DNA from: Adiantum capillus-veneris
Lineage: Eukaryota; Streptophyta; Polypodiopsida; Polypodiales; Pteridaceae
DNA: 64,000 bases
NCBI GenBank assembly: GCA_014529385.2
Contig: CM043967.1
Span: 85,382,778 to 85,446,777 of the forward strand
Direction of reading: 5' to 3'
The position numbers and the translations under genes are program-made. Numbering within the stretch: position 1 is the stretch's first letter; each line of letters starts with the position of its first letter. Shown here one piece after another: positions 10,263-21,935 of this stretch. The notes beneath the pieces were generated by a model. The model had not been told where the DNA came from. It saw only the letters and a program-made list of their open reading frames with translations, and searched no databases.

Positions 10263-11105
10263 ATACATGTGACTTCAATGTCTTACAAGCATTGATAAGC
10301 ACCCTAAGAGATTTTCCTTTAGTTTTTGTGTGTTTTATTTCTTCGTTTTGTAATCAATTTTTGTTTTTTCTCTTTTTTAAATGCTCAAAATTTGGACTAG
10401 GACGTGCAATAGCCAAAACAAGCGTTTTGCTTGGGAGATCTTTGGTGCACTTTACAGCACAACTTTTGACCAACCGAGGTGCCCATGATCCTCAAAACAA
10501 GCATTTCTACCTAAGCAAGTGGGTGGAAGTGAAAGTTTAAAAGGGAGGCTTGTGGACGGAAAGGTGGAGTCTTTCATCCCACATGCCTTATTTCACCCCT
10601 TTGAGGAGTAGAGTATATATAGAGAGAGGCTTTCACTATAGTTCTCACCAAAGAGGAGGCTATGGAGGATGCTAGTCTGTAACATATATATATGATCAAG
10701 ATTGAGGTTGGGGTCGGGTGGGGCAAGGGCCATTGGGGTCTTTCTTATTTTCACATTGCTGAGGGCTAATTTTTCTTTTGTGTCAATTCAATTCTTCATG
10801 TGGCATTTTTTTCAGTTTTAAAGCTTTTTTTTAAAGTTTGGATTAAACTTAAAGTTGAAGTTGAACTCAAAGTTCAGAGTTGATCAAACAAAATAGAACA
10901 AATAGAACAGATTTTCAAAACACTAAAATGAACAAAATTCTATGCTATGTGAGCTAAAAATTGAATCTGATGATGTAGATCAAAAACCAAAACTCAACAC
11001 ACAGAAGGTAGATCTGTACTCACACATAGTTCCTTCCCTTCATTTCAAACAACAAAACCTCAATACACAAAATAGGCTGCGATTGGAGCTTAGCATAGAG
11101 CTGTT
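10263..11105 (-). other. G3 (left copy) 5' leader
   Basis: Non-coding leader between the gag remnant and the primer site. The part from about 10720 to 11105 aligns throughout with 47310-47693, the leader of the right-hand G3 copy. It is AT-rich with T runs at 10370-10380 and 10800-10840, and has TATATATA at about 10615 and 10685. I see no gene in it. Confidence 0.7.
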
Positions 11106-11124
11106 TCCCCGACAATGATGCCAA
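11106..11124 (-). promoter_or_regulatory. primer binding site of G3 (left copy), tRNA-Asp type
   Basis: The minus strand reads TTGGCATCATTGTCGGGGA directly inside the LTR end at 11128, a mutated tRNA-Asp-type site like that of the other G3 copy at 47694-47712. Confidence 0.7.
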
Positions 11125-11127
11125 AAA

Positions 11128-11340
11128 TGTCAATTGTGGGGACCTTAATCAGTATTGCGTATGAGCCACACAACCTGCAAGCACACGACCTCTACACAGA
11201 CATCTTTACAACGACAAACGATTTGTCACTCACATCTTGTGTCACCGTTGATGAGGAAATCTTGTGCCTATAGAGAGAAAGAATCCCACAATTCCTACTC
11301 AACTGCCTTGCTACTACCATACCGTCAATGGGGTCGACCC
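11128..11340 (-). repeat. G3 (left copy) 5' LTR, truncated
   Basis: It begins TGTCAATTGTGGGG and follows the right-hand G3 LTR (47716 onward) through GTTGATGAGGAAAT and AGAGAGAAAGAATCCCA, then loses similarity at about 11330-11345, where G2 gag sequence begins. About 300 bp of the LTR are missing. This edge is the left breakpoint of the proposed rearrangement. Confidence 0.75.
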
Positions 11341-11345
11341 AGAGT

Positions 11346-12001
11346 ATGTATGGCTGGATAAATTTTCTTTATAAGAGATTATGCAATGGCTGACATTTTC
11401 TTTGCATTGCTAACATCCCAATGAAGCACGATGCTAGTGGGATTTAATTCGACAAGGTCAAAATGAAGATGTTCAAGGCTATACTGATTGTTTTTGGAAC
11501 TATTTAATTCAATTGCAAGCTATTGAACATGTCAGTCGTAGGAAATTAAAGCGTAAATATATCTCTAGCTTAGCACTACAAATTGGTGCCGTGGTAGATA
11601 TGTTTGAACCGAATTCATTGTCAAAGGCTATCAATTTGGCCCTTAACACGGAGAATAAGAAAGGTGGACAACCCTCTCACACCGGAGCTACTACTAACAC
11701 TAACCGTAACAAGAGAGATTCTTTCTCTCCTAACTTTGACAGGAACAAATATCAAAGCCATACCTTTTTCAAGAGATGCAGATTTGACAATTCTACTACA
11801 ACTTCTCAACCCCATAGCAATAACAATAACAACACGCAGCAACGAGGCACCCTAACTTCTTTCAACCAATGTCTTACTCAAAACTCTAATGTTAATAAAA
11901 AGGTAGAGTGTTTCAAATGTTTTCAATATGGTCACTATGTAGATAAGTGCCCAAAAAGTCTTGCTAATAAGAGCAATGGCCAATTCAATGGAGGCAACTG
12001 A
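11346..12001 (+). pseudogene. G2 chromovirus gag, 5'-truncated
   Basis: Decayed gag of a plus-strand Ty3/gypsy. Before the open part at 11513 the translation still shows a gag-like block (VWLDKFSLYKRL near 11350; LIRQGQ...YTDCFWNYLIQLQ near 11445-11515) with stops. The open stretch ends in a zinc knuckle CFKCFQYGHYVDKCPK (about 11909-11956, C-X2-C-X4-H-X4-C) and a TGA at 11999. The gag N-terminus, leader and 5' LTR are not here. A matching 5' LTR and primer site lie in inverse orientation at 42871-43552. Confidence 0.8.
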
Positions 12002-12099
12002 AATCCAAGCCAAAAACCCTTCAACAACAATCGCCCCAATGGTGCTACTGTTAACCTCATCAAAGATTCTAATCCCAACGACAATGACGTGGAAGCTAA

Positions 12100-13617
12100 T
12101 TACAATGAGGGTATGATCCTGAGTATGATCACAATGACAACCCATCTTCAAGTACTCCTATATCTCCTCACACTTTGTTTAAAGTGCAAGGCACAATCAA
12201 GGGTGAAAGTGTCACCATTCCTTTAGACGATGGTAGTAGCCATGATTTTATTTCTACACGATTGGCACAACAGCTATCCCTCTGTGAAATTTCTTCACCT
12301 CACAAAGTCAAAACTGTTGTTAATAATCAATTTTTTGATTGTAAAACCCAAGTCACTGTTGAAATTTGCATTGGTGAATTCACACAAGCACGTACATTTC
12401 TGGTAGCACCATTGCATTGTCTTGATATGATTTTGGGAATGCCATTTTGTCATGAATATTACCCGTTGATTAATTATAAAACACCTACTATGTCTCTCAC
12501 TCATAATAGTAAAAATTTCTCCATCCAAGCAACACTAGCACACCAAAAATTTCCACTCCTTTCTCACACTCAAGCCAAAAGAGCCATTCAAAAACATGGG
12601 AAAGCATACCTACTGTTAGTAAGTCAAATTTCCGTTGAAAACAAAACCTCACATAAGTCTTCACATGATGATTTTCTATCACAATTTCAAAATTGTTTCA
12701 TGCATGAGCTACCACCTGGAATACCACCTTCATACCCAGAAGACCACGAAATAGATATTATATCGGGTAGTGAACCTCCTTGTAGAGAACCTTATCGTGT
12801 AAATCCAACTCCACACAGGGAGATACAAACTCAAATCACTGACTTGCTTGATCGAGGACTTATAAGACCTAGTAGTTCACCATACGGAGCTCCAATACTT
12901 CTTGTTAAGAAGAAAAATGGGACTTTTTGTATGTGTATTGCCTACAGGGCTTTAAACAAGATCACCATCAAGAATAGGTTTCCTATTCCTAGAGTGGATG
13001 ATCTATTAGACAAACTAAAAGGGGAAAACATCTTTAGCAAAATTGACCTCAAATCAGGGTATCACCAAGTCAAAATGTTTGATCAAGATGTATAGAAAAC
13101 TGCTTTCAAAACACAAACATGACAGTATGAATTTCTTGTCATGCCATCTAGTTTGACAAATGCACCAGCCACATTCACATGTATGATGAACATAATTTTC
13201 ATTGACCATCAAGATTTTGTGATTGTGTTCTTTCATGACATTCTTGTATTTAGTAAATCAGAACAAGAACATAAAGTGCACTTAACATGTTTATTTGAAC
13301 TGCGTGCATACAACCACTTGTATCTGAATCCTGAAAAGAGTTCAGTTTTTCAATTTGAAATTGAATATTTGGGACACATTGTATCGGGCAAGGGAATCCA
13401 TGTAGACCCTAAGAAAATTGAAGCCATTCAATCATGGCCTAGACCCAAAAATTTGCATGAACTTCGTTCTTTTAAAGGTCCATGCAGTTATTACAGGAAG
13501 TTTTTACATAACTTTGCTTACAAATCTCATTACCTCACTCTCCTGTTAAAGAAAAATTCTCCTTATGTATGGAATGATTTGCAAGAAAATTTAATGCACT
13601 CAAGAATGCTTTGATAA
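12100..13617 (+). pseudogene. G2 protease and reverse transcriptase, broken
   Basis: The frame from 12175 has a retropepsin-like start ([13 protein letters not shown], about 12217-12255, DDG in place of DSG). It continues into RT with [43 protein letters not shown] and [15 protein letters not shown] at 13093-13095 replaces the usual Trp of the following motif. The frame reopens at 13141 ([11 protein letters not shown]). The catalytic FLDD box reads FFHD (His codon CAT at 13234-13236), so the polymerase site is dead even apart from the stop. The RT thumb (LGHIVSGKGI, WPRPKNLHELRSF) follows. The order is that of a chromovirus. Confidence 0.85.
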
Positions 13618-14171
13618 ATGCACCAGTACTGCAATTTCTTGATTTTGATAGACCATTCTTTGTCGTTGTCACTGATGCTAGTGGAAAAGGTATCGGTGAA
13701 ATCCTAATGCGACATAACCATCCACTCACATTTGAAAGTCGTAGGTTTAAACCATCTGAAGCACAATTTAGTACATATGACAAAGAGTTGACTGCTGTTG
13801 TTGTACATGCTTTGAAAATTTGGAAGCACTATCTAATGGGTGTTGATTTAATCATCAAAATTGATCAACAAAGTATCAAGTATTTACTGTCTCAACCCTT
13901 AATAGATGATATTGCCTTCATTCAAAGTTTTCAACCCAACATTCAATACCAACCTGGCAAGGAGAATGTTCTAGTTGATGCCTTGAGTCAAAAACCTTCT
14001 CTTAATAATCTATCAACTACAGGTACTTCATTTGATTCAATGCTTGATGCTTATGCACAAGATGATGATTTCAAAACCACATGGTTGCATATGATCGAGA
14101 ACTCTGTGCACACATTTTTGGACTACATTATTCAAAAAAAATTCTTTATTTCAAACAAAAATTGTGTGTAA
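13611..14171 (+). pseudogene. G2 RNase H domain and integrase start
   Basis: The open stretch contains a gypsy RNase H: VVTDASGKGIG (first Asp), FSTYDKELTAVVVHALKIWKHYL (Glu), then IKIDQQSIKYLL (Asp), where most families have TDH. It then passes through YQPGKENVLVDALSQ (last Asp) into the linker before integrase. The frame is shifted relative to the RT segment and ends at a TAA (14169-14171), where the integrase frame (from about 14081) takes over in another phase. Confidence 0.8.
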
Positions 14172-15165
14172 CTAAACCTTTTTGTACATTGATCATTGAA
14201 GAGTTGCACAAACCACCCTATGCTGGACATAGAGGATTTGCTGCGACCTTTCAAAAGTTATGTCGTGATTTCTTTTGGCCTACTATGAAAATTGATGTTA
14301 AACAATATGTTTTAACTTGTTTAATTTGTCAAAAGGTCAAAGCAGCAACATGTAAGAAATTGGGACTTTTACCCCCCCTCCCTATTCCTGACAAACCTTG
14401 GGAACATAGTTCAATGGATTTTGTCACTGGGTTTTCACTCACTCCTCACAAGCATGATATGATTTGGACTGTCATTGACTGTTTTCCAAACAAGCATACT
14501 ACATTCCTTGTAAGAAAACACTCACGGCACATCAAGCTGCACTTCTATTCTTAAAGATGTCTTTCCACATCATGGTTTGCTTAAAGTTATAATATTTGAT
14601 CGAGATTTTGAATTTTGTAATGCTTTTTAGTCTACTGTTTGGAAAATATTGGAACCATACTTGATTTTACTTCTGCATTCCATCTTGAATCTAATGGTCA
14701 AACCGAAGTCACTAATCGCACCATAATTGACTTGTTAAAAGCTTATGTTTCTTCTCAACCCAAGAATGGGATGATTATCTACATATTCTACAATTTGCAT
14801 ATAGCAACACCACTCACACTGCCACATGTAAATCTCCCTTTGAAATTGTTTATGGTCATTCTCTGCCTACTCTTGCTTCCCGTCTTTTCAATATTGTGCC
14901 TGCCGTTGATGCTTTTATTGCTAATTTTCATGATATTTATGCAAGTGTGCATTCTGCCATTAGACACTCACAAGAACTTTACAATAAGCATGCTAACAAG
15001 CACCGCGAGGCACACCAATTCAAAGAAGGTGATTATGTTATGCTTCGCATTGAAAAACGAAGGATCGAAAGTGTTGATACTAATGTTTTTGTTAAACTTG
15101 CTCCTCGTTTTTATGGACCTATCAAAATTTCTACTATGATCAATGATTTTTTATGTGATCAATGA
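14081..15165 (+). pseudogene. G2 integrase, several frameshifts
   Basis: The zinc-binding part (H in LHKPPYAGHRG, C-X2-C in CLICQK, about 14200-14335) is followed by the core: SMDFVTGF (first Asp, about 14415), a degraded FDRDFEF segment (second Asp, about 14600) and SNGQTEVTNR (Glu, about 14695-14720). The C-terminal module includes FKEGDYVMLRI and APRFYGPIKI (15020-15125). At least three frame changes and a TAG (about 14629) separate these pieces, so no enzyme can be made. Confidence 0.8.
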
Positions 15166-15289
15166 TGTTTCATTTTGTTTAGACCTACCTTCACATTGAA
15201 ACATTCACAATGATTTCCACATTAGTTTTTTAAGACCTTTCAGAGGATCCCTAACTACACATCACCTTTATGAGGATCCACCTTTACTT

Positions 15290-15487
15290 GTGGACCAAGA
15301 AGAACAACTCATCCCTGTACAAATAGTTGATCACGAAACCACCACCACACGCACTGGCATGGTTTATAACCGCTATCTTTTGACCTTTAAAGGCCACCCT
15401 CAAAAGGATGCCAAATGGATGCCTGAAAACTTTTTCCACAACTTCCTAGACCTTCTTCACACTTTCCTTTACTCACGGTCCAGTTGA
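15290..15487 (+). pseudogene. G2 C-terminal chromodomain
   Basis: The last open segment reads IVDHETTTTRTGMVYNRYLLTF, then GHPQKDAKWMPENFF. This is the chromodomain fold signature (Y-L-x-x-F/W-K-G...W-x-P-x-x-N/F) found at the integrase end of chromoviruses, which guides insertion to chromatin marks. It ends in TGA at 15485-15487, about 35 bases before the polypurine tract. It classifies G2 as a chromovirus. Confidence 0.8.
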
Positions 15488-15521
15488 TTCTTTAGTGAGC
15501 AACTGAGGACAGTTGTTATCC

Positions 15522-15534
15522 CTGGTGGGAGGGA
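15522..15534 (+). promoter_or_regulatory. polypurine tract of G2
   Basis: GGTGGGAGGGA directly precedes the LTR start TGTTAC at 15535. Confidence 0.8.
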
Positions 15535-16079
15535 TGTTACAAGAATGGGCACCCTCTTATTGCATGTGGTTAACTGTAATTGGGATAGTTGGCTTAATGG
15601 TTAATTGTGTGTTGTCTATTTGAATTTTACTAACAGTGAGTGCATGATGGTTTGTAGATTGGAACTCTGGGAGTTGAAGAGGAGACACCGGCAAATAATA
15701 ATTCTCTGTCATTTGCACAGTATTTTAGAAATAATCCACTATGGCTCCTTTGTAAATAGGACAGTGAGAACCCATCCTAAGAGGGTCATGCAATAATTAG
15801 TGTGTACCTCTCATTACGAAAGTGAACTAAAAAGTGTAAAAGAGAGCCCTCAAATTTTGGCACCAATAATAAATCAAAATATCACATACCAACTCCACAA
15901 GAGAGGTGCCGTGGAGTTTGGGGCTATGATTTTAAGCCTTTCTTGTGTAGATGCTCTCAATTTTCCATATCCCATCTCTTAAGCTATTCTGTGTTCTCTG
16001 TGTACTCCTTAATTAAGTCTACATCTTCTCTTCCATGTTCTTACACCCTCTTACAGCTTGTCTCTGTCAATTCTACGCT

Positions 16080-16166
<87 letters not shown>

Positions 16167-16265
16167 CGCTTGGAAATTGGGGAAAGAAGTGACAAGTTGA
16201 TGGTGATGTTTGTGAGCATGTGTTGAATTTTTTTAAGCAACCGGTCTCCCCCCTTGCTCCCAAAA
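15535..16265 (+). repeat. G2 3' LTR, 731 bp
   Basis: It starts TGTTACAAGAATGGGCACCC and ends at CTCCCAAAA, a mutated CTCCCAACA. It matches the minus-strand LTR 42886-43552 over its length and follows a polypurine tract. It contains a (TG)n tract at 16084-16158 followed by (CG)n, which the other LTR has in shorter form. The five bases after it (AATAT, 16266-16270) correspond to GATAT beside the other LTR and in intact copia-A gag (2560-2564). Confidence 0.9.
16084..16168. repeat. (TG)n(CG)n microsatellite in the G2 LTR
   Basis: About 75 bases of alternating TG followed by 10 bases of CG, inside the G2 3' LTR. Alternating purine-pyrimidine DNA of this kind can adopt Z-DNA. The paralogous LTR has only a short (CA)n tract at about 42971-43010. 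Confidence 0.95.
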
Positions 16266-16270
16266 AATAT

Positions 16271-16551
16271 GGACAATTTCCTTGCTGGTGTCAAGGATAT
16301 GAGCAACTTGTTTCTACAGGTGAAGTCATTTCTGATAGTTTCCTTGTGCAGACTGTTCTTGATGCTTTGCTAGATTCTTACCAGACTTTTGCTAGTACTT
16401 GGACTTATGACCCAAGGAAATCCACAAGCTGTCAAGCTTGATGTATTATGTGCATGTTGATGTTGCAAGAGTCACTTTCCAAAAAAAATAAGACTAGACA
16501 GCGTGCAATTGAACATGCCTTTATTACTTCTCAAGGAAACAATGGTAATAG
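16271..16551 (+). pseudogene. copia-A copy 3, gag fragment between G2 and G1
   Basis: The sequence from GGACAATTTCCTTGC aligns with copy 2 gag from 2565 (DTFLASVKDINEQLISAGEV) up to about 2850 (AFIASQRKGGN), with frameshifts near 16430-16450. G2 lies at its left edge and G1 at its right edge. The gag continues at 30653 on the far side of G1. Confidence 0.9.
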
Positions 16552-17131
16552 TGTGTGCTTTGCCGCACGTGTCAAGGGCTGGGAACTTGCCAAAACATCG
16601 TGTGCGAGCCACGAATGGCTGCAAACACACAACTAGAAGATCCTAGCAAGTTCAAAAGGGCAGGGGTGTGTCAGTCACCACTCAATGCCTCCATCGTGAA
16701 GGATCATGTGCCGTGAAGAAGAAGGAGACACCACGCTCAACCGCCTCGCCGCTACCGATGCCGCCACAATGCTCAATCACACACACTCTCTCTTTCTCTC
16801 AAGAATACACACGCACGCGCGCACACACACACACACACACGTGAGCACATGAAGGAGGAGAAGACAGAGGTAGAGCAAGAGCACTTCTTAGCTTGCACCT
16901 CAAAGAATGAGGATTTTAGGTCTAAATAGACCTTTTATAAGACTTTGACCCATTCACACATGGATGCCCATAGTGGCTGATCGTTGCAAAAATACTGTAA
17001 AATAAGATAAGTGGTGCCCCTCTCATCAGCGTTCACCTACACACCTATTGGATCGACAAGTATGGTCATGACTCAATCAAATAAATAATAAGGCGTTCAT
17101 CGAGGTGATAGGGTGTCCGTGAGGGTTAATA
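16552..17131 (-). repeat. G1 3' LTR, 580 bp
   Basis: It matches 30030-30652 and the G1-prime LTRs. Plus-strand ends are TGTGTGCTTTG and GGTTAATA (TTAACA in the other copies). It contains a short (CT) and (CA) tract at about 16784-16840 and a minus-strand TATA-like TTATAAAAGG near 16932-16940. Confidence 0.9.
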
Positions 17132-17149
17132 TGCCCCCCTTCCTGATGT
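17132..17149 (-). promoter_or_regulatory. polypurine tract of G1
   Basis: The minus strand reads AGGAAGGGGGGCA immediately before the LTR. The same tract lies before the G1-prime LTR at 51229-51243. Confidence 0.85.
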
Positions 17150-18489
17150 AGATTTCATCCTCGAAAGCTATTGAGATGAAGCCCATTCATTGAGGTGGGA
17201 GAGCATCTAAGATTGAACATCCTTAGCCTTCTTCAACCACTGCAAAATCAACCAAAATTGACACAGTAACTGCATTCTCATATACAAAAAATCATATGCA
17301 GTGAGTAAGCACACAAATTGATTGGTAACAAAATATTCAACAATTTGTTAGAGTAAATCGTTAAATTGTAATATAATCAAACACATAAGCAGTTGTAAAG
17401 GTCAAAAAATAAACAAGTTTAGGGTTGCTAATTTAACGATCGAGAGGCACTAGAGATCAACTATAAATACCATGGGCAAGCTTCTCAATTCTCTTTGGTC
17501 AATTAAACTGTTTAATCACGAGAGCAAAGTATTTCATGTTCGAGGGCTGACTAGAGGCTATACCTAAAAGACTGTTTATTTAAGCTATGATAAAAGGAAT
17601 TGCTTATGAAATCATCGCCTGAATTATTCTCTTTGTTTGACCCCCCAAAGTTTTGGACATTGATTCAATTTTTTATGTGTGTGCTTATGTTGTATGCCTT
17701 TGGCTTTTTTCTTTTCAAGAAAAAGCGTCCGCACTGGGAACCTCTAGGGCTCTAGTACCATATACCATACATGTGAGTGAAGTACCAAATTAAGATTTTA
17801 CATTCTTGGCACTTTTGTTTGTTTGTTTTTTATTGCCTTTTAATTTTGTAACTTTGGGGGTCATATTGACACTGTTACCCTCCCCAGGCTCATCACAATA
17901 GTAAACTCCTTTTATAATATTAAACTATAGGTCGATAGAGATTAAGCCCACCAAAAAGCACTAGTACATTGCACACAATTGTGCCTAAATCAGATTAAGA
18001 ACCGAAAGTAACCTTTGACAATTAGGAAGGCATTACCCATGGTATTAAGAGAAGATCTCTAGCACCTATCTTGGTCAAAGTAGGCTTAGTCAGACTGCTT
18101 GATTATTAAACCTAGACAAGGGATTCTAACAAAAAATTAAATTGAATCTAATGTTTAATACTAAGTAAAGGTGTTGAATATCATGCTACCAATCATAGTT
18201 AAAGCAGACAAACATGGATGCTAAATAAAACAAGAGGCAATGCAAATGGTCAAGAAACATCTGTTCGTGTTGATGATCAAGCTCGATTTATAGAGTGAAC
18301 GAGACAAAGAATCATTAAGTTCAATATCCTGGATACTGCAATGCGTTCCTGTACACACTAGAGAACACAAGGAATACCTCTAGAAGGCACATCAGTGGGA
18401 AGAGGCACCAACCTTTATTGAGCACAATCAAAACACATCAAGAACCCTAACCGAATTATTTGCACCCCCATAGAGAGTCAAGGGAATAG
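17150..18489 (-). other. G1 3' non-coding region
   Basis: It aligns with 51244-52620 of G1-prime nearly throughout, with shared blocks such as ATACCATGGGCAAGCTTCTC and GAACCTCTAGGGCTCTAGTACC. I see no open frame of note. Conservation between two copies suggests the whole 3' region belonged to the ancestral element. Confidence 0.75.
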
Positions 18490-18950
18490 GATATTGAATA
18501 GATGGGTGGGTAGCCCTAGGTCTAAACCCCTATCCTCATCATCGTCGAGAAAAACAAAGTCATCATCCGTGAGACCATATGTGCCATCTGTGTAATCATG
18601 TAACTCTTCCTCATCATTATAGGTACAAATGTTCACTAAGAACATCACTAGACGTTTGTAGTTATCTTAGTCTAAAAGGGTAGGCTTGTGCAATTGGAGA
18701 GACGCTCTATACTAAGTAGAGATCAATCGTGGTCAAGAGACGTATCATCCATTCTAATTCCTCAAAATTCTTCTCACATGCTAGCGTATCTACCAAATCC
18801 CATTCACAGGCAAGCACCAGGTAGACTATGTGAAACACTTGTGAAAAGTAAAGAGTGTACCTCTCACCCAAGGTAGGAGTGGATGGCTCTAGCATACTAG
18901 CCATATCTGTACACACAAAGAGATGATGGTTAGAGTGCAAATATTTTAAG
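18490..18950 (-). pseudogene. G1 3' accessory coding-like block
   Basis: The minus-strand open frame at 18707-18940 includes TLGERYTLYFSQVFH, LACEWDLVDTLACEKNFEELEW. The G1-prime copy at 52840-53010 shows the same peptide with a few changes and two stops. Further down (18490-18690) a second block, in another frame, reads DEEELHDYTDGTYGLTDDD, parallel to the acidic DDEDLYDYTDGTYSLTNDE segment of G1-prime at 52642-52839. I do not recognise the protein. Its position after pol and before the 3' LTR is where env-like or extra genes sit in Athila-type elements, but I see no signal peptide or membrane segment. Confidence 0.5.
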
Positions 18951-19099
18951 GGTCATGTCAAAAGATTGTGTCCTTGTGCATATAATGTGTTTTTATGATT
19001 TTGGGTAATGTACTTGAACTTATAGGTTTCCAGCTTTTTGTTTGATGGCTCTTGCTCATTTAATTTTTTAACTTTTGTTTTATTGAGTATAGGGCTATA

Positions 19100-19990
19100 T
19101 TTATACATTCCCTAAGATTAGAAGATTGAGAGATCATGGAGGAAGGTTAAGAGGGGAGCAAGTGAATGATGGATGTCAGCAAAAAATTCCCCCCTTCCTT
19201 GTGTAGATCATACCTTTTGGAACGATGTCGTCACCTTTTGAAATCAATTGTTCCAAGTTGTTATGGGTGAAAACTTTGACCAATATTAGGTGGTGAACTT
19301 ACAATGGGAGGTGCAAATTCTTTCTTGTTTGTATGGACATTTACAATGGTAGCTGAAGGTTGTGTCGAAGCTTTTATTTTCATATATGAACTACACGAAG
19401 AGCAAGAAGCTTCATTTGTTGAGCAAAACAAGTTGTTCTCACTTGGGTACCCAAACTAGCTCCGAATGAGGTGTGTAGTGTTCTATGATGTTTCCCTTCC
19501 CACGATCTTCAATCGGCTTTATCATTACAAGATTTGATTCACATGGGTCTATAGGTGATAGGTTAGAACACAATTTGCATTTTGGCACCCAGATTTGAGC
19601 ATTCCCTTTATAGTAACCTTGGGCTTCCAATAGTTGTTTAGGAATCCAACGCAACATTTTCTTACATTTCTTGAAGCGAGTGGGGCGTCTCTTACAAGTT
19701 CCTAGCTTTTAGCATCAAAAGTTGTCGTTAAAGAAGCTTTAGGGACCCATTTGTATGTTTCTTAGTTATAATGTGATGGGTCTTGTGTGTCTCATTTTTT
19801 GTTTCAACTATAGAAGCTGAAGCTCTAGAGAGTTGGGCTATAGGGACATATGGTTCAACCTCTTGGACATGTAATGTTTTGGGTTTTATTTCCTCAGGAG
19901 GTAATATCTGAGGGACTAAGGCTTGAGTGGCAGGAGTGAGAGTTGATTTCTAGGTTGTGACACTTCCAGTCCCCCAATCAATAGTGCATT
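19100..19990 (-). pseudogene. G1 C-terminal tail with W-V/I-P-K motifs
   Basis: Minus-strand translation of 19439-19657 gives RWIPKQLLEAQGYYKG, QIWVPKCKLC, IEDRGKG and ELVWVPK. The G1-prime region 53290-54040 has the same series (YKWVPKASL, CWIPKKLLEAQSYYEG, SWVPKRKLC, IEDRGKEK, LVWVSKK). In G1 the frame just upstream joins the second protease-like domain (DWGTGSVTT, then LTPATQALVPQILPPEEIKP). I infer that this is a C-terminal extension of the polyprotein. Its function is unknown. It is broken here by stops and frameshifts. Confidence 0.55.
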
Positions 19991-20237
19991 TGTTCACTAT
20001 CATCCACATGCGTCCTAGGTCTATATTGCCTTCATAGTTCCAGCAGGCATGACCAAAAATTCTTGAGCTACAACCCCGTTGTCATAGCTGACAAATTTGT
20101 GTCAGATTCCAAAAACCGTAGTTTTTTTCTTGTTGCCACCCTTGACTTGGATAGTACTCTCAGATAGAGATGGATTTCCTAACTGACACCACACTCCATA
20201 TGAAAATAGATTATATTTAGCACCCGTGTCCAATAAG
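19960..20237 (-). pseudogene. G1 second retropepsin-like domain, DTGA form
   Basis: Minus-strand translation gives ALLDTGAKYNLFSYGVWCQLG, then ESTIQVKG and VSYDNGVVAQEFLVMPAGTM. It carries the hydrophobic-hydrophobic-D-T-G-A signature of an aspartic protease active site. In G1-prime the same domain follows integrase and reads DMGA. Here it is cut at its N-terminal side by the insertion starting at 20242, with the linker resuming at 22166, and a TGA interrupts it after VFGI (about 20102). Confidence 0.65.
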
Positions 20238-20241
20238 GCGT

Positions 20242-21860
20242 TGGTGCAGCCAAATGCTGTCGATGATAGAAATGGGCCAAGCGGGGCTATGTGATCGAGC
20301 AGGTGCAAGCTCAGCTGATAGTGTAACTGTGAAGTGCGGCTGCAGCTAGGTGGAAGTGAAAGTGTATGCTTGATGCGGCTTTTTGGGCCGACGGTCTGCT
20401 GTAGATGGCCAAACAGGGAGATGGCCCTATATACCCGAAGTGGTGGTTTAGTGTGCCAAAATGTAGTGCTCGGTGTGCTTTTCGAGCAAGTCCAGACGGC
20501 TCGTCAAACAGAGCCCGTATGTGAAAGATATGGCAGTTTGAAATGGGGTGCATTGCAGATCCTCGCCGGATTGGGCCGGTGCATGTGATTGGTCAAAGCT
20601 GATGCGAGTTGATATACTCGAAGTGCTTGAGTTGTGATGCATGCCAGTCTTTTCGGATTTGCGATTGGAGCTACGGATAGCAAGTTATGGTCAGTTGAAG
20701 ATTTTTCGGGGGCCGGGTCTGAGCCCACTTGACCGCATTGGAAGGTGTGCCATTTGGCAATTTTGCGGCCCCGCCAAGGTTCTCAGTGGTAGTGTGCACT
20801 ATGTGGGGTCAGCACAAATCGACGGCGTGTCAAACGGACACTCGGGCAGCCAGGTGTGGCAGGACGAAGTCGGGAGGTAATATCAATGGGAGGTTTGCAG
20901 ATGCTTTTTGACTTTTCTTTGCTGCCTCGAATGATGGCATTGAAAATCCCAAAATGGGGCCGGAGGCAGGGGGTTTGAAAGTGGATGAGGTGGACTAGTG
21001 GTTGGGCTCCAAGGCCTGTGCATAGGCCAATTGGGCAAGGCAAAGTACAGTACTCAATGCAAGTGAAAATGAGGTTTTTTTTCAGTTTAAATGGTGAGTT
21101 TGGTGAAGGCTTGAAGGCCGCTTAACCAGTGACCGCCACGTGGCGGGTAGAAACCCCACATGCGCAGAAAAAAGGCATGGGGCCGCAGTATATGGGTTGG
21201 GGCGAGTACTCTCAAAGTGTCACAAAGGGGGAGAGAAGCTCCTTGGGAGCTCGTGGCCATGGCGTCCGCGCATGGCGCTGTTGTGGTGGCTCTACAGGCG
21301 GCGGGTGGCAGTTTGCGGCGGTTTTGGGCGGCTCCGCCCGCGCGAGGAGGGTGATGATGTGGCATCCCACCCATGGGGGGGGCGTTTCCCGCGGACATAT
21401 TTGGTCCAAAACATTTTTGAGGACAATGTGGGCCCTTAGGGGCAACGACGGCGCCGTCTTTGCTCCCTAGAGGGTGCTTGTGTGTAGAGTGAAGTATGAA
21501 TCCTCAGGATAAGCACCAAGCTAGTCAAAGTCAAGCTGAGCCTCCCAAGGGGAGTGCCACATGTTGGCCTACCATGAAAAATGCCTAAAAAGTCAAAAAA
21601 CGAGCCCAATAGGGGGGCAAAATTTTTTGTAACGGGGGGCTTTTTGTTTTTTTGGTCTGTGCGCTCAAGAGGAGCAGGCAAGAGTGTGAGAGAGAGCTCG
21701 TTTGAGCTGTGTAAGGGTTTTTTGGAGCTATCAATGGGCAACCCTCTTCATCTTTGGCATCGTGTCACTCCCCCCTTCCCCTTTTCTCTTCCCCGTCTCG
21801 TCTGGTGCTAGCCGCGGTTCCATCGGAGGGCGTGTGCATCCGAACTGCTGGCCTTTTGCC

Positions 21861-21935
<75 letters not shown>

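Noticed and set aside
16035-16306. Open frames coding for runs of Val-Cys or Thr-His
   Set aside because: They are translations of the (TG)n tract in the G2 LTR. Likewise the Ser-Leu, Arg-Glu and His-Thr runs near 21850, 30250, 50900 and 63560.
21129-21470. Overlapping GC-rich open frames in the 1.9-kb insertion
   Set aside because: Several frames are open at once on both strands, which is typical of GC-rich non-coding DNA; no domain is visible.
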